Assembly: GCA_016748015.1 (NCBI GenBank)
Contig: JAAOMT010000664.1
Coordinates: forward strand, 105,395-169,394
From: Geosiphon pyriformis
Lineage: Eukaryota > Glomeromycota > Glomeromycetes > Archaeosporales > Geosiphonaceae
Direction: 5' to 3'
Length of the DNA: 64,000 nt
Shown: positions 11,736 to 23,039 of the stretch, in pieces
Layout: every line of letters starts with the position of its first letter
How positions within the stretch are numbered: the first letter of the stretch is position 1
Made by a program: the position numbers and the translations under genes
Notes under the pieces: generated by a model
The model's database searches: none
Seen by the model: the letters and a program-made list of their open reading frames with translations, nothing else
What the model was told of the DNA's origin: nothing

Positions 11736-11847
11736 AGGAGTAGATTTAAGATAGAAAATAATTATTTATTAATATTTGTAGATGGGAAGGTTACTTAGAT
11801 AAAATCTAAACTGAGAGGTCTGTTTTTTCTACTTCTAATACTATCAC

Positions 11848-12025
11848 TATATATACATAATTTGGGTTCTATGAGATTGCTTACATTCTTGAGTGATATG
11901 CTATAATTTCTCAAACAATGTTCACATTGCTTAGCAATGTGCCATATTTTTTTAACATTGTTCCACATTGCTGAGCAATATGCCATGATTTCTAATATTG
12001 TTCCATATTGCTAAGCAATATGCTT
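11848..12025 (-). promoter_or_regulatory. LTR1-I palindromic array and TATA box (D)
   Basis: About four units of roughly 40 bp, each holding a version of the palindrome CACATTGCTGAGCAATGTG, lie just upstream (minus sense) of TATATATA at 11848-11858. Units have drifted (CACATTGCTTAGCAATGTG, CACATTGCTGAGCAATATG, CATATTGCTAAGCAATATG). Symmetry suggests a dimeric DNA-binding protein. Confidence 0.6.
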
Positions 12026-12133
12026 ATGTGCTAACTATTACTTTCTTATTGGCCTACTATTTTTCTATATCTGTTTTCTTTTTATGAGTAATACCACTCA
12101 CTCAGCAAATCTTTGACAACTAGTAATAAATTT

Positions 12134-12487
12134 CTAAGCACTATTAATAGCTGCACCAAAAACCAGAGAAGGAGATGCTTTAGTTTCTATTTGGTCAGCC
12201 CAATTCTTAAAAACAAATAACACCACAGAAAATGTTTGTTTTACTTCTAAAACTGGCAATAATCTGCCAGAAGACACCACATTTGGCAACACAGCTAGTG
12301 GTTGATCTTGGCTCATTTTGGATAATATGCTGAATGATACAACAGAGATCTTATTCGAGATTTCATTTGAAACCACAAAAAAGTTTGGTGTAACAATAGC
12401 AAAAGCAAGTGACTGTCCCCATTTTTCTGAACTTTTGGTTTTTTTAATCATTTTCTTTGAAAAGAAGGTGCTAAAAATACCAGACAT
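12134..12487 (-). CDS. Hypothetical protein fragment in a non-retroelement island
   Basis: A 117-codon minus-strand frame beginning MSGIFSTFFSKK and ending AAINSA-stop; beyond the TAG the same frame stays open (KFITSCQRFAE) into the D LTR end, so the stop may be a mutated Gln. It occupies the 394 bp between the outer ends of the D and E LTRs, the only stretch in the left half without retroelement homology. Base composition looks less AT-rich than the elements. No motif, signal peptide or membrane helix is evident. It is probably a piece of host gene or older repeat interrupted on both sides. I do not recognise it. Confidence 0.4.
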   Translation of the reverse strand: MSGIFSTFFSKKMIKKTKSSEKWGQSLAFAIVTPNFFVVSNEISNKISVVSFSILSKMSQDQPLAVLPNVVSSGRLLPVLEVKQTFSVVLFVFKNWADQIETKASPSLVFGAAINSA

Positions 12488-13339
12488 TATTATAGATAAT
12501 TATTTGGGATCTCAAATCAAATAACAAATCTGTAACTTGGTGTTAATAGCTAAAATGATGAGAATATTTGAAAGTTTTTTTGTATCTGAAGGTTTTTGTG
12601 AAGTTCTTTGTATAATGAACAGAAATTCAATAGTTGTTTTATTAATAGCTTCCCAGAATTGCAATTCTATCAAATTTTTTTCTCAGCATAGTGGCCAGTA
12701 ATCCTCCTAATAAGTTATCTTTAAATTTATAAATTCTCTATCCTTGTTTCATGGATTTTTTACCAGTTTCTATGATGTCTGTAACTTAGCATTTTTACTC
12801 CTAAATCAATTAGTAAAACAAAACAAGAAAATAACAAGCAAAATAAAATAAAAAATAAAAAATAAAAAAATAAGCCAAGGCAATAAATGTTAGTATCCTG
12901 TTAATAGCCATGATCAAGAGCTATTGTTCCAGCATGATTAAGTATCAGCAACTATCAACATAAAGTGTTAATAATGGAGGATAAATTAAGATAGCAAATA
13001 ATTATTTATTAATATTTGTGATGTAAAAGGTTGCTTAGATTAAATCTAAACTAAGAGTTCTGTTTTTTTTACTTCTAATACTATTGCTATATATACATAA
13101 TTGAAATTTCTCAATTCCTCAATTCTTTACACCAGAAATCCTGGAATTCTTGAAATCTTGCAATTCCTTTAAGAAAAATCTTGGAATTTTGAAATTCTGC
13201 AATTTCTTATATGAGAATCCTGAAATTCCTGAAATCCTGCAATTTTTCTGAAAGGAATTCTGAAATTTCACATTTACTATATCTACTTCTGATTGGCTAA
13301 TTTATATGTTAATATATTTTTTATATTCTAAGAATAACA
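12488..13339 (-). repeat. LTR family 1 (subfamily II), 3' LTR of E
   Basis: 852 bp; left end TATTATAGATAATTATTTGG (TG changed to TA), right end AGAATAACA. TATA at 13087-13097 and an AT-rich array of GGAATTCC/CCTGCAATT-type units at about 13100-13285. The stem-loop pair is near 12902-12975, the second stem partly decayed. Confidence 0.85.
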
Positions 13340-13352
13340 TTATTTTCTCCTT

Positions 13353-13982
13353 TTAATATTGAGCTCTGTCAAGATCTCCTAATTCTAACTCTCCATTCTT
13401 AAGTATTTTTTGAACTTTTTTTTCGAAAATTACTTGTGTTATCTTGTTTTGTAATTCTTCAAATTGAGCATTGATTATTTTTTCCATTTAATTAATGGTA
13501 ATAGAGTCCATTGCTAGATTGAGTAAAATTTCTAGTCGGTCTTGAAATCCAACTTGTAATTAATAGATGGCTTATACTTGTGTGGTTAGATTGTTCTTTT
13601 CCACAAATTGTCCAAGTTGTTGTAATATTTCTGGATTGAATAATCACTTTGTCTTATCTATATATAAGTTTTGAATATTCAGATGTTGTTCTAAGTGAAA
13701 ATAACAAAAGTTTCTTGGAAATTTTTGTATCCACCAATTCCAAGTTTCTTTGGTTAATTTTTAATATAGAGTAATTTTTGTTGGCTCTTCTATTGCCAAT
13801 TTTATTTTTAGAATTATTTTGTTAATAGTGTTTTCTGGTTTCTTTTGTACTTTGTATTGGAGTATCTTTCTGGTATCTTTGTATTGAATGGTTTGTTAAT
13901 TGATAGTAATTTCCATATTCTGTTGTTGAATTAATTGAAAGAGTTGTTGTACTAATGAGTAAATATTGTTGGTAATTTCTAT
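13353..13982 (-). pseudogene. E ORF3, accessory protein
   Basis: 630 bp frame ending GDLDRAQY-stop, 13 nt from the LTR. The expected start at 13982 is ATA, not ATG (sisters: MKI or MEI), a single G to A change. Middle section reads ETWNWWIQKFPRNFCYFHL and NLYIDKTK, the best conserved part between subfamily II copies. Stops replace Gln. Function unknown; the C-terminal 50 residues look like an amphipathic helix. Confidence 0.7.
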
Positions 13983-14034
13983 TTTTCTAATATCTTCTGT
14001 CACATCTATTATGTTTTTATATTCTTTTAATTGT

Positions 14035-15460
14035 TCAATTTAATGTGTTGGTGTTGATAATAATGATTAGTTCTAGATCTGGTGAAATCTCATCTGGTTA
14101 AACTAGTATTCTCTGTGCTCCTAATTGTGGAATATTACTAGTAGATGATGATATTATATGGTAATATAGTTTCAGTCAATTATCATATACTGCTTTGATT
14201 AAGATTTTGTTGTTCAACCTTAGTTTATATGCTCCATTTCCTAGAATTTCTTTTATGTGAAATAGTCCATTCTATTTGGAGTCAAATTTTCTACTCCATT
14301 GTTTTTTCACTTTGGTATGATGTAAAAGTACTTTGTTTTCAATCTTGAATTCAATTGGTTTATCTGGTAGTTGGTTATTGTGTCTTTCTTTTTGTTTTTC
14401 TTGTAATCTCTGAATATTATCAGCTGCTTTTCACTATTTGTTTTCTAATATTTCTATTAAGTTATATGTTTTTCTTAACAATGTTCTTTGGAAATTTTTT
14501 TCTGTTATTGGTTCTGTTAGATATGTTTTGACTTCTATCTTAACTGGTAATGTTGCTGTTTTACCATATAATAATTCAAATAGTGTTGCTTGTATAGTGT
14601 CTTGTTTTATTGTTTAGTAAGCAAATAATACTGATGATATAAACAAATCCCATTCATCTTGATTTTCTTGACTAATTTTAACAATTGCTTTATACAATGT
14701 TTTGTTAAACTTTTCAATTAACCCATTTGTTTGTGGGTGGTATGATAATAATAATGGTCTTTTTATTCCAAATCTTTGGCTTAATTCTGCCAATATTCTG
14801 TTTACAAAGTGAGTTTCTTGGTCTGATAATAGTTCTTTTGGACATTTGTGTCAACAAATCAAATTTTGATAAATGAATTTGGCAACGAGTTTTATATCTG
14901 CTCTTTGAATTGTTTTTGCTTCTGGCCATTTAGTAAGATAATTCATAACTACTGCAATATATCTGTTTTCTTTGCTGGTTATTGTTAATGATTCAACTAA
15001 GTCAATCCCAATATGATCAAATAGTTGTCTCACTTTGATTGGCTTTAATGGTTCACTGGGTTTTGTTCTTTCTCTTTTCTAACAAGCATTACAATTTTGC
15101 ATATATTGAATGATGTCTGGATACATAGATGGCCAATAGTATCTTTTTCTGATTCTTTCTATGGTTGCTTCTTTGTAAAAATGTTCTGCTGTTGAATCAG
15201 AGTGCATGTTAAATAATATTGTTTCTTTTTCTGGTTCTGTGATTACTCTGGTTGGTTGATCTAGATTTTTTCTGTTTTTCTGATAAAGTATATCTTAGTA
15301 AGTAATAAAATGTTTAGATTGTTGTTTAATATGGCTTTGTTTTTTTAGAAATAATTTTTCCTTAAACTGCTAAGTATTAATATAGTGTTAGAATTGTTGA
15401 TATTTTTGGATATTTATTTTTTGTTATATTTTTGAGTTGAAATGTTTTTAGATTTGTCTC
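14035..15460 (-). pseudogene. E integrase
   Basis: Zinc-finger end, then HIGIDLVESLTITSK (near 15020), a D-Q-block with frame damage (near 14820) and the NGLIEKFNKTL Glu block (near 14715). The C-terminal module with VLLHHTKVKKQWSRKF is near 14300. Pol stop at 14035, 53 nt before the ORF3 start. Multiple stops and frame changes near 14850, where two overlapping short frames replace one. Confidence 0.8.
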
Positions 15461-16584
15461 ATTCATAACAGACCATTGGCATTTCTATTTTTTTTTTTTT
15501 TTATAATGTATTGTATAATTAAATGGTAAAAGTTCTATTTTTTATTTAGCATGATGATCATTTTCAAATTTTTGCTTCTGAATTGAAGTCAATCTTTTAT
15601 GGACAGTGTATATGTTGAATTTCTGGTTTAAGTATTTTTTCTATTTCATGACTGTTCAATAGATTGCTAAGTGTTCTATAGTTTTTTTCAGCTGGACTTA
15701 AGTTGTGACTAGCATATACTACTGGATGTTCTCTTTCATTTGGTCTTTTCTAAGATAGTACAGCTCCTAATGCTTGTCCTGATGCATCAGTTGTGATTAT
15801 AAATGGCTTGCTATAATCTGAATAAATCAGTACTAGAGCTTAAATAAGCTTTCTTCTTAATGTATCAAAAGCTTTTTGTTGAGTTTTTATCTATTCATAT
15901 TTGGTGTTCTTTGTTTGGAGCTAGTGTAATAACTGAATCTGTTTGGAAAAATCTTTAATAAAGTGTTAGTAGTAACCCACAAATTTCAAGAATGCTTGTA
16001 ATTCAGTCAAGTTGGTGGGTATTGGAAAGTTCTTAACTATCTTGATTTTGTTTGAATCTGTTTTGATTCTATTTTTGTTTATGACATGTCCCAAAAACTT
16101 GAGTTCAGTTTTCCCAAAAAAACACTTGGTTGCATTTAATTTTAATCTGGTTTTTCTTAATCTTTCAAATACTTGTTAAAGATGATGCAAATGATCATCA
16201 AATGTCTTAGAAAACACATTGGTGTTATCCAAATATATGACTACTAATTTCCATAGCAGTCTGGTATAAACAATTTTCATGAGCTGTTAAAATATTGCTG
16301 GAGCATTCATTAAGCCAAATAGCATTATTTCAAACTCAAAATTTTTTTTTCAAGTTGTAAACATTATTTTTTTCTTATCTTCTGGTTTCATGGTTACTTG
16401 TTAATAACCACTGTTTAAGTCTAAAGTTGAGAACCATTTCTTTCCTTCAAAAGTATTGAAAAGTTTTTGGATCTTTAGAGTTGGGTAACTATTTTCTTTT
16501 GTTATTCCATTAAGTTTTTGGTAATCCACACAAAAATAAATTTTTTTATTCTTCTTATGAATTAATATCATTAGTAATAATTAT
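15461..16584 (-). pseudogene. E RNase H and partial reverse transcriptase
   Basis: RNase H (SQLKSS-type segment, near 15690-15800) and RT thumb and palm are readable with many stops. The active-site motif reads YLDN at 16224-16235, as in D and F. The N-terminal RT fingers end abruptly at 16584 at the F LTR. Most stops sit where F or A have CAA, CAG or TGG. Confidence 0.8.
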
Positions 16585-17465
16585 TGTTACAGATAATTAT
16601 TTGGGGTCTTAAGTCAAATAACAAATCTGTAACTTGGTGTTGGGTTGGTATTCTGGTGTTGATATCTGAAGGTTTTGTTGTGGAGTTCTTTGTATAATGA
16701 ACAAAAATTCAAATGTTGTTTTTTTCATAGCCTTCCAGAATTACAATTCCGTCAAATTTCTTTCTCAGTATGGTGGCTGGTAATCTTGGCAGAGATGCTC
16801 TTCTGGTAAGCTATCCTTAAATTCTCAATTCCTATACCCTTCTTTTGGGGTCTTTTATCAGACCATCCTTAACATCAATAACTCAGCACTTAATCTTTAA
16901 TCAGTTTAGTAAAACCAATGAAATGACAAAACAAAAGAAATAAAAGAAAAAATAAAGAAATAAATGAAAGCAATTACAAGTTAGTATTCCATCAATAGCT
17001 GTGATCAAGAGCTATTGTTTTCGTGTAATTAAGTATCACTTACTATCAACACTTCATGTTGATAGTGAAGAGTAGATTAAGATAGTAAATAATTATTTAT
17101 TGATATTTTTGAATGGAAGGTTGCTTAGATCAAATTTAAACTGAGAGGTTTGTCTTTTCTACTTTTAATGCTATCATTATATATACATAATTTGAGTTCT
17201 ATGAAATCACTCACATTCTCAAGCAATGTGCTATAATTTTTCAAGCAATGCTCACATTGCTGAACAATGTGCCATATTTTCTTGACATTGCTCCACATTG
17301 CTGAGCAATGTGCCATGATTTCTAACATTGCTCCATATTGCTGAGCAATGTGCCATACTTTCTGACATTGCTCTACATTGCTGAGCAATATGCTCACATG
17401 CTAACTACTATTCTCCTATTGGTCTACTATTTTTCTATATCTGTTTTCTTTTTCTATAAGTAACA
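16585..17465 (-). repeat. LTR family 1 (subfamily I), 3' LTR of F
   Basis: 881 bp, TGTTACAGATAATTATTTGG to TATAAGTAACA. Stem-loops near 16995-17066, TATA at 17178-17188 and the best preserved palindromic array at about 17215-17400. Confidence 0.9.
17178..17400 (-). promoter_or_regulatory. LTR1-I palindromic array and TATA box (F)
   Basis: Four to five units of 40 bp; the unit at 17294-17312 is a perfect 19 bp palindrome CACATTGCTGAGCAATGTG. The repeated spacer is CCATGATTTCTA-like. In element sense the array ends about 35 bp before TATATATA (17178-17188). Strong candidate for U3 activator sites. Confidence 0.65.
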
Positions 17466-17479
17466 TTATCTTCTCCTTT

Positions 17480-18115
17480 TTAATATTGAGCTCTGTTGAA
17501 ATCTTTGTTTTGAATTAATTCTAATACTTTTTTTTCAAGTATTGTTTGTTCAACTCTGTTTCTCACGTTTTCCACTTGTGTATTGTTCATTTTTTCTTAT
17601 TGGTTAATGGTTATGGTTTCCATGTTAGAGTGTAACAGTATTTTTGGATAGTTTTGAAATATGTTGTGTAGTCGGTACATTATTCTAATATGTAGTGTTG
17701 AATTTGTTTTTTTTCCAATAAATTCTTCAATTTGTTGTATTATGTCTTAGTTGAATATTTTCTTGGATTTGTCGATATACAACTCCTGAATATTTAACTT
17801 CCAACCTAACTGGTAGTAACAATATAATATTGGAAGTTGTTCTGTCTATTGCTTCTAATTTTCTTTTATAAGTTCTTCTGTTGGTACTATAATAAGTATT
17901 TTCCCAAACGTGTTCTTTACTTTTTCTATTATGTTATCTGACCAGTTTTTATTATTTTTTGGTACTTGCTAATATGATGTGTTTTTTGTCTTTTTTTTAG
18001 TGTTTTGATAACAAATTGTTTGGTTGTTAATGATAATTTCTATGTCTAACTGTTGTTGACTTAAGGTCTGGAATAGTTGTTGAGCTATAGTGTGAATATG
18101 ATCTGGTATTTTCAT
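17480..18115 (-). pseudogene. F ORF3, accessory protein
   Basis: ATG 18115 (MKIPDHIHTIAQQLFQ) to a stop at 17480; 636 bp, the same length as in D, starting 55 nt after the pol stop (18171) in another frame. Ends in KDFNRAQY. Few stops remain (one after TSY near 17969). Compared with subfamily II the start and end are similar but the middle differs strongly, more than the neighbouring pol does, so ORF3 evolves fast. The frame is also open upstream into the pol end. Confidence 0.75.
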
Positions 18116-18170
18116 TTTCTTGGTTGCTTTTATCACATGTATTGTGCCTTTATATACTTTTTTGGGTTGT

Positions 18171-19625
18171 TCAATTTGACATGTTTGGTTCAATAACTAT
18201 AATTGGTTTCAGATCTTATGGAATCTCATCTGGTTGAACTAGTATTCTTTGTACTCCTAGTTGTGGAATATTATTGGTAGATGATAATGCTATCTGGTGA
18301 TATTGTTTCAGTCAATCACCATGTGCTGCTTTGGCTAAGATTTTGTTGTCTCATCTTAATTTGTAAGCTCCATTTCCAAGAATTTCTTCAATGTGAAATG
18401 GTTCTTTCCATTTGGGATCAAATTTTCCACTCCATTGTTTTTCCACTTTAATATGATGTAGAAGTACTTTGTCTTCAATCTTGAATTCAACTGGTTTGTC
18501 TGGTAGTTGGTTATCATGTCTTTTTTTTTGTTTCTCTTGTAACTTTTGTATGTTGTCAGCTGCTTTTTGTCATCTGTTTTCTAGTGTTTCTATTAAGTCA
18601 TATGTTCTTTTCAACAATGTTTCTTGAAAATTATCTTCTGTTATTGGTTTAGTTGGATATGTATTGATCTCTATCTTAACTGGTAATGTTGTTGTTCTAC
18701 CGTATACTAGTTTAAATGATGTTGCTTGTGTGGTATCTTGCTTTATTGTCCAATAAGCAAATAATACTGATGGTATAAACAAATTTCATTCATCTTGGTT
18801 TTTTTGACTGATTTTGGTGATTACTTCACACAATGTTCTATTAAATTTTTCAACTAGTCCATTGGTTTGTGGATAATATGGCAATGATAATAGTCTTTTA
18901 ATTCCAAATCTTTGACTTAATTTTGCCAGTATTCTGTTCACAAAGTAAGTTCCTTAATCTGATAATAGTTCTTTTGGACATCCATGTTGACAAATCAAAT
19001 CTTGATGAACAAATTTGGCAACGAATTCTGCATCTGCTCTTTGAATAGCTTTTGCTTCTGGCCATTTAGTGAGATAGTCCATGGCTATTGTAATATATTT
19101 GTTGTCTCTGCTAGTGATTATTAATGGTCTGACTAAGTCAATTCCAATACGATCAAATGGTTGTCTCACTTTGATTGGTCTTAATGATTCACTTGGTCTT
19201 GCTTTTCCTCTTTTCTGACAAACATTACAATTTTGCACGTATTGGATGATGTCTGAATACATTGATGGCCAATAGTATTTTTTTCTGGTTCTTTCTATGG
19301 TTGTTTCTTTGTGAAAATGCCCTGTTGTTGGGTCTGAATGCATATTGAATAATATTGTCTCTTTCTCTGGTTTTGTGATTACTCTGGTTGGTTGATCTGG
19401 ATTTCTCTTGTTTTTTTGGTAAAGTATATTTTGATGGTTGATAAAATATTTGGATTGTTGTTTTATGTCTTTTTGTTCTTTTTGAGATAATTTCTCTTTG
19501 AACAATTGAGTCTTTATATAATATTGTAGTTGTTGGTATTTTTGTATATTCATTTTTTGTTATATTTTTGGGTTGGAATGTTTTTAGATTTGTCTTATTC
19601 ATGACAATCTATCAGCATTTCTATT
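18171..19625 (-). pseudogene. F integrase
   Basis: A long frame 18954-19553 covers the spacer, the zinc finger (NCNVCQKRGK near 19215) and the first catalytic block RIGIDLVRPL (near 19140) up to KELLSD; the next codon is a stop where others have Gln (D-Q-G-T-H-F block). NGLVEKFNRTL with Glu is near 18860, then FIPSVLFAYWTIKQDTT. The C-terminal module (KQWSGKFDPK, GNGAYKL) is near 18380-18440. Both visible Asp and Glu residues are kept, so stops alone kill it. Confidence 0.85.
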
Positions 19626-20860
19626 ATCTTTTCCCTTTTTATAATGTACTGTATAGTTAAATGGTAAAATTCTATTTTCTATCTAACATAACAATTGTCT
19701 GCAAATTCTTGTTTCTGAATTGAAGTCAGTCCCTTGTGATCCGTACATATTTTAAACTTTTGGCTCAAGTATTCTCTTCATTTCATGACTGCCCAATAGA
19801 TTGCTAAGTGTTCCAATGCTGGAGTTTTATAGTTTTTTTCCGCTGGACTTAAGCTTCTACTGACATAAGCTACTGGATGTTTTCTTCTATCTGGTTTTTT
19901 CTGCAATAGTACTGCTCCCAATGCTTGACCTAATGCATCTGTAATGATGATAAATGGTTTGCTGTGGTCTGGATACATCAACACTAGAGCTTGAATAAGC
20001 TTTCTTTTCAATGTGTCAAATGCTTTTTGTTGAGCTTCAGTCCATTCATACTTTACATTCTTAGTTTGTAGCTGGTGAAGTGGCTGAGCTAGTTTGGAAA
20101 AGTCCTTGATGAAGTGGCAATAATAGCCTGCAAATCCCAAAAATGCCCTTAGTTCTGGCAAGTTTGTTGATACTGAAAAGTTTTTTACTATTGCAATCTT
20201 ATTTGGATCTGTTTTAATATCATTTTTGCTTACAACATGTTCCAAAAACTTGAATTCAGTTTTTCTAAAAAAACACTTTGTTGTATTTAGTTTTAATCTG
20301 GCTCTTCTTAGTCTTTCAAACACCTGCTGGAGGTGATGCAGATGATCATCAAATGTTTTTGAGAATACATTGGTGTTGTCTAAGTATATGACTGCTGATT
20401 TCCATAGTAGTTCAGTATATACAATTTCCATGAATCATTGGAATGTTGCTAGAGCATTCATCAAGTCAAATGGCATGACTTCAAATTCGAAATTCTCTTC
20501 TCTTGTTGTAAATACAGTCTTTTTTTTGTTAGCTGGATCCATGGCTACTTGCCAGTAGCCATTATCTAGATTCAGTGTCGAGAACCATTTGTTTCCTCCA
20601 AAAGCATTGAATAGTTCTTGGATCTTTGGAGTTGGGTAGCTGTCTCTTTTGGTTATTCTATTCAATTTCTGGTAATCTACACAAAAGTGAATTTTTCCAT
20701 TCTTCTTCCAGACTAGTATCACTGGTGATGACTATGGACTCATTGATGGCTGAATTAGCCCATTGTCAAGCATCCAATTGATTTCTTAATGAATAATCTC
20801 ATGGCTAGCTGGTGGTACTCTGTATGCTTTTTGTTTAATTGGCATTGCATCTTCAGTTTT
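19626..20860 (-). pseudogene. F reverse transcriptase and RNase H
   Basis: Two long frames in one phase (19778-20431 and 20435-20722). RT: WKKNGKIHFCVDYQKLNR, LNLDNGYWQVAMDPANKK, FEVMPFDLMNA, active site YLDN at 20375-20386 (Asp to Asn). RNase H: TDALGQALGAVLLQKKPD, YVSRSLSPAEKNYKTP, followed by a decayed end (NADGL region near 19620). Relatively intact except for the catalytic change, a single G to A transition. Confidence 0.9.
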
Positions 20861-22080
20861 GATCTGATGCTAGATAATATTGGTGCAGACAAATTTATTT
20901 TCACTAGCAAAGATGTCATTAAAGTTGCTGAGTAACATTTTTAGTTGCATCTGTTGGAGTGGGTCTAGATTTTCCATGTTTATCTGTTCCAATTGTTTTG
21001 GTTGGAGCAGATAACATTCACTTTGTCCATAGATGGTTTGTGATGTGATGTCCACATATCCACACAGTTGTGGAAAATCTGAAATGTGGTTTGGTAGTTG
21101 ATTCTCAACTTCAGTGGTTAAATATCCAATAATAGTTTCTTTTGGTATTTTAATAACGTTTTCAGTTGTGTTGTGGATGGGAATCATAATATTTTTGGAG
21201 CTGTTGGCTGAGATGTAGAATTTGGTGAGTCCAATCTCTCCTGATTCACAAATGGTGGCTTCTGCTTCAAACAATTAAGCTTGATCCTTCACTTCTCTTT
21301 TTATGGCTAACATATATTGGTCATATGGTGGAATGGAAATTGCTTGATGGGTTGAGATAATTTCTCTTTTGTCAACAATTTTTTCCTCTGTCATATTGAT
21401 TGGTATACCTATTCTACCCATTAATCCAAATCCTTGTATCCCTCTAGCTGTAATCTTTAATTCCTTCCTGTTTCCCATTGACACTAATTGAGCTATTTTT
21501 ACTAGAGGTAAAAATATTGCCTGTGCTATCTTTTTGTTTGAATCTATGGTATATGCCTTTTCTGAATTATTTTGTAGTATAACAATGATATTTTCTACGT
21601 ATTCTGCATCAATTATTCCTCTTCTAATGTTAATTCCCTTTTTCGCTAAACTACTCCTGGATGTTAGTTAAACTATTGTTGTTGCTAGAATTTCCAGTGG
21701 TATTTTCAGATCGATGTAAGTGCGTAAATGTGGTTCCAATTTGATGGGATTTTTCCTTGGATATCTCAGATCAAACCCTGTATTGGTATCATGTACGCAT
21801 TCTGGCATAATATCTTCATCATTATCGCTGAACCATTTTAGTTCCTGCTCCTTGGTGAGGTCAGAGAACACGATATATTGTTCATAGTTTAAATTGGAGT
21901 TTGAATCTAAGTTGGAATTGTTGTCATTGTTATTGTCATTTTGAATAGAGCTAAAACCATTATTTTTGTCATCATTGTTGTTGGAGTCTGAATTGGAATT
22001 GGAAACTGATTCTAATTCTGATGCACAGCTGCTGATTGGTTCTTCTTCCTCTAAGATTGTGTAGATCATGCATGGTGATA
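20861..22080 (-). pseudogene. F dUTPase domain and pre-RT linker
   Basis: Motif 1 TGFDLRYP (near 21780), motif 2 SRSSLAKKG (21650), motif 3 GIIDAEYVEN (21610), motif 4 KKIAQAIF (21525), motif 5 QGFGLMGR (21430, ST changed to LM). A stop replaces Gln just before motif 2 (near 21668). The upstream Asn/Asp-rich tract and downstream linker (IGYLTTEVENQ, CYLLQPKQLEQINM) match A. Four of five motifs are near consensus, making it the second best dUTPase copy here. Confidence 0.8.
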
Positions 22081-22760
22081 GATTGTAAATGAAGTTATAC
22101 TTATTACAATATTGGAAGTCACAGGGAATTAAGCAATAGTCACATAGTTGAGTATTGATTTCTTCCAACTATTGCTCTTGTTCCTCTTTAGTGGGTGCTA
22201 ATTTCTGGTAGTGTTTATGAAATTGTTCTGGATCTAGTAGATTTATGACTGGTTCTGGATCCCAGTCAAGTTTTATGGGTTCAGGTAGGTTGTTTTTGAT
22301 TGTTTTTATTTCTTCTGGGATCACTTTTTTGATTTTGGTGAGTGCTATTCACCAGATTTTGTCATCATCATGTGGACATCCATTCAGATATTTGACAGTT
22401 TATCTTCAAACAGCATCTATGAGCATTCCTTTTCTTACCTAGTTGCTTATAAGAATCATGTATTAACACGATTTGTTGCACATTTCTCCTTATCCAGAAA
22501 TGTTGTTCCACATTTCTTTGTCCAGAAGAGTTTTTCTACAAGCCAAGCATGATTCATTGTTCCATTTCTCTTTTCATTTTGGACATCCAAAGTGTTTTAT
22601 AATGCATGTGTGGCAATAGAATTTGGTTACTGTTGAGTATTTCTCATCATTGCCACAACATGCACTCATTGATGACAATTTCTTGTTGTAATTAATGCAT
22701 ATGAGTTTTGGATGATGATAGCTTGATTGTAGTATTGTGTACATATATGTAGAGTGAATA
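22081..22760 (-). pseudogene. F cysteine-rich linker of pol
   Basis: ICINYNKKLSSM, ACC, FYCHTCIIKHFG (near 22600), CLACRKTLLDK (near 22540), a WRAIKxLDGCxHDDDKIW-like helical segment (near 22380) and LCDYCLIPCDFQYCNKY (near 22110). Some Cys and Trp codons have mutated. It follows a 22-base T run at 22776-22797 (poly-A in gene sense) where the frame changes between protease and pol. Confidence 0.55.
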
Positions 22761-22775
22761 GAGGTTGGTATGAAA

Positions 22776-22797
22776 TTTTTTTTTTTTTTTTTTTTTT
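22776..22797. repeat. 22 bp T homopolymer
   Basis: Uninterrupted T22 on the plus strand within the Lys-rich tract of F pol. It lies exactly where the gag-protease frame and the pol frame of F differ, so its length (biological or sequencing error) decides whether the two frames join. Confidence 0.85.
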
Positions 22798-23039
22798 CTT
22801 TTATTTTATTCTCTTCCCATTTCCAGGTTGTTGATAATTCGTTCTGATCATTGTGGGTTTTCCAGTTTTGGTCAGCATTCTAGGTAAGTTCTTTTCTTTT
22901 CTTTCTTTTCCTGTTATTGTCATCACACAAAAGTACTAGCAGCAGTTTGTTGTGTTCTTCGCCAGCCCAGAATACTTGATAAGCTTCTCAGATAGGTTTT
23001 TTTTTCTTCTTTAAACTCTATAAATGGTGCTGTCGAGTT

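Larger units (their letters stand above)
2896..12093 (-). mobile_element. Gypsy-type LTR retrotransposon D (family 1, subfamily I), nearly complete
   Basis: Minus-strand order from right to left: 5' LTR 11259-12093, PBS, gag, protease, cysteine-rich linker, dUTPase, RT, RNase H, integrase, ORF3, and a 73 bp remnant of the 3' LTR (2896-2968) cut by L1. ORF3 and the LTR repeat array place it with F in subfamily I. It is interrupted by many stops and is inactive. Confidence 0.9.
11259..12093 (-). repeat. LTR family 1 (subfamily I), 5' LTR of D
   Basis: 835 bp; plus-strand ends TGTTACAGATAATTATTTG... and ...TTTATGAGTAATA (TAACA with one C to T change). Holds two stem-loops (11663-11735), a TATA box at 11848-11858 and a 40 bp palindromic tandem array (about 11875-12025). 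On the minus strand the order is array, TATA, stem-loops, PBS: U3 promoter followed by R/U5. Confidence 0.9.
12488..16584 (-). mobile_element. Gypsy-type retrotransposon E (family 1, subfamily II), 3' half
   Basis: 3' LTR 12488-13339, ORF3, integrase, RNase H and part of RT; cut inside RT at 16584 by the outer end of the F 3' LTR. The last five E bases are attat, a candidate target duplication whose partner is not found in the window. The missing RT start, dUTPase and gag do not reappear to the right of F or A. Confidence 0.85.

Noticed and set aside
11795-11986. Small Cys/Trp-rich peptides in LTR1 arrays (also 17125-17397)
   Set aside because: They are translations of the CACATTGCT palindrome array; repetition reflects the DNA repeats.
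17215-17400. CRISPR-like array
   Set aside because: Direct repeats with palindromic core and regular spacing, but spacers are also repeated, the array lies inside an LTR and the genome is eukaryotic.
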